This document shows positions 35,090 through 36,050 of a DNA stretch of 36,050 nt, in pieces. The position numbers and the translations under genes are program-made. The DNA lies in the NCBI GenBank assembly GCA_946478965.1, contig CAMLDQ010000015.1:1-36050 (forward strand), in the 5' to 3' direction. This DNA comes from an uncultured Methylobacillus sp. (GTDB taxonomy: Bacteria > Pseudomonadota > Gammaproteobacteria > Burkholderiales > Methylophilaceae). The notes beneath the pieces were generated by a model. The model worked only from the letters and a program-made list of their open reading frames with translations, was not told the DNA's origin and did not search any database. Positions within the stretch are counted from its first letter, which is position 1, and each line of letters begins with the position of its first letter.

Positions 35090-35341
35090 ATGCCGATTTA
35101 TGCTTACCGCTGCTCTGCATGCGGCCATGAGGAAGACGTCATGCAGAAAATGAGCGCCGAGCCTCTGACCGAGTGCCCGCAGTGCCATGCTTCCACGTTC
35201 TCCAAGCAAATTACTGCTGCCGGCTTTCAATTGAAAGGCAATGGCTGGTATGCCAGCGACTTCAAGGGCGGCAGCAGCAAACCCAAGGAAGAAGCTGCGC
35301 CAGCCGCTGCGCCTTGCGGTGGCAGCTGCGCCTGCCACTAA
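35090..35341 (+). CDS. FmdB family zinc ribbon protein
   Basis: This 83-residue protein has a zinc ribbon made of CSACG (8-12) and CPQCH (29-33), starting with the family MPIYAYRC. The tail is Ala/Pro/Lys-rich and ends in PCGGSCACH, a second small cysteine/histidine cluster. FmdB was described as a regulator of formamidase, but the general role of the family is unclear. It is followed 9 bases later by DUF502 and then aspS, a common betaproteobacterial order. Confidence 0.88.
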   Translation: MPIYAYRCSACGHEEDVMQKMSAEPLTECPQCHASTFSKQITAAGFQLKGNGWYASDFKGGSSKPKEEAAPAAAPCGGSCACH

Positions 35342-35350
35342 GCGCCGCCA

Positions 35351-35971
35351 ATGTTCAAACGCTATTTGATTACCGGCCTGCTGGTGCTGGTGCCGCTGGC
35401 GATCACCCTCTGGGTGCTCGCTACGCTGATTGGCATCATGGATCGCAGCCTGCTACTGCTCCCCGTCGCGTGGCGACCGGAAGCCTTGCTGGGCTGGTCC
35501 ATCCCCGGGATGGGCGCGGTTCTGACTGTGCTGATCGTGCTGGCTACCGGCATCATCACCACCAATTTTTTTGGCAGGCGCATCCTGCAGTTCTGGGAAG
35601 GCCTTCTGGCACGCGTACCGGTGGTCAAATCGATTTACTACAGCGTCAAGCAGGTATCCGACACGCTGTTTTCCGACTCCGGCCAGGCGTTCCGCAAGGC
35701 CCTGCTGGTACAGTACCCGCGCGCCGGCAGCTGGACCATCGCATTCCAGACCGGCCACCCCGGCGGTTCGGTGGCGCGCCACTTGCCCGGCGAACACGTG
35801 AGCGTTTACGTGCCGACCACGCCCAACCCGACTTCCGGTTTTTTCCTGATGATGCCGGTGAGCGAGGTCGTCGAACTCGACATGAGCGTGGACGAGGCTC
35901 TCAAGTACATCATTTCCATGGGCGTCGTCGTGCCGCCCGACAAATCCGCCAGCAATTACGCCGGCGACTGA
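35351..35971 (+). CDS. DUF502 membrane protein
   Basis: This 206-residue protein has two N-terminal membrane helices (about 5-30 and 50-72). A soluble part with RVPVVKSIYYSVKQVSDTL, the PTTPNPTSGFFLM segment and MSVDEALKYIISMGVV follows, all matching DUF502. The function is unknown; it may be an envelope or membrane-organising protein. It lies between fmdB and aspS. Confidence 0.88.
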   Translation: MFKRYLITGLLVLVPLAITLWVLATLIGIMDRSLLLLPVAWRPEALLGWSIPGMGAVLTVLIVLATGIITTNFFGRRILQFWEGLLARVPVVKSIYYSVKQVSDTLFSDSGQAFRKALLVQYPRAGSWTIAFQTGHPGGSVARHLPGEHVSVYVPTTPNPTSGFFLMMPVSEVVELDMSVDEALKYIISMGVVVPPDKSASNYAGD

Positions 35972-36008
35972 CCAACCTTTTCACTCCAATAAGCAGATTC
36001 GAATTTCT

Positions 36009-36050
36009 ATGCGTACTCATTACTGTGGCGAACTCAACAGCCAACACATC
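36009..36050 (+). CDS. aspS: Aspartyl-tRNA synthetase, N-terminal start
   Basis: Fourteen codons are visible, reading MRTHYCGELNSQHI, which is the usual start of bacterial AspRS. The rest lies outside the window. The position after fmdB and DUF502 supports the call. It charges tRNA-Asp with aspartate, or tRNA-Asn as well if the enzyme is of the non-discriminating type. Confidence 0.75.
   Translation, partial: MRTHYCGELNSQHI

Noticed and set aside
1..36050. CRISPR arrays, tRNA genes, insertion sequences, phage genes or toxin-antitoxin pairs
   Set aside because: No regularly spaced repeats, cloverleaf sequences, transposase motifs or integrase genes were seen; the coding pattern and composition look uniform along the window.

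Overview
The window looks like an ordinary chromosomal stretch of a betaproteobacterium, most likely of the Nitrosomonadales/Gallionellaceae type. This is inferred from gene order and families: a sigma factor-DUF3619-DUF3106-RDD cluster, an fmdB-DUF502-aspS run, holC downstream of pepA, paired DUF3108 genes, pilSR, and soxYZ, which suggests sulfur chemistry. No rRNA, tRNA, insertion sequence, prophage or CRISPR array was seen. Genes are tightly packed, often with ATGA or GTGA stop/start overlaps, and no gap between genes exceeds about 250 bases.

Layout. 1-636: tail of a cation/Ca2+ antiporter-type membrane protein. 642-3809 (minus): a small zinc-ribbon-like protein gene, then pilS and pilR, a sigma-54 two-component system. 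3921-5780 (plus): an ECF-like sigma factor, a one-helix membrane protein (DUF3619, possible anti-sigma factor), an exported protein built of 18-residue repeats (DUF3106), and an RDD membrane protein. 5707-7859 (minus): lptF-lptG, the lipopolysaccharide export permeases. 7924-10318 (plus): pepA, holC and an unknown gene. 10335-12952 (minus): a channel-like TM-helix protein, a MarR regulator and a dicarboxylate/acidic amino acid symporter. 13122-17226 (minus): purM, two DUF3108 genes and an RsmB-type rRNA methyltransferase. 17287-19270 (plus): an AI-2E/PerM-family protein, hda and a small unknown gene. 19277-21477 (minus): an M48 peptidase with soxY and soxZ. 21519-22606 (plus): moaC and cysC. 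22603-27164 (minus): glnA, a DUF4124 coiled-coil protein, ntrB and ntrC. 27415-29382 (plus): a rhodanese, aroE and mtgA. 29379-32416 (minus): uvrA and DUF2798. 32484-36050 (plus): a YajR-like MFS transporter, ssb, a nucleotidyl cyclase, fmdB, DUF502 and the first codons of aspS.

The glnA-ntrBC region forms a visible regulatory circuit. A near-consensus sigma-54 promoter precedes glnA, and two NtrC-like sites lie 31 bp apart upstream of it. The upstream site sits next to the sigma-70-like promoter of the divergent rhodanese-aroE-mtgA operon.

The least explained parts are the sigma factor/DUF3619/DUF3106/RDD cluster, with its exact 18-residue repeat, and three back-to-back dyads that cover the promoter, ribosome binding site and GTG start of the marR gene. 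No clearly new defence or mobile system was found.
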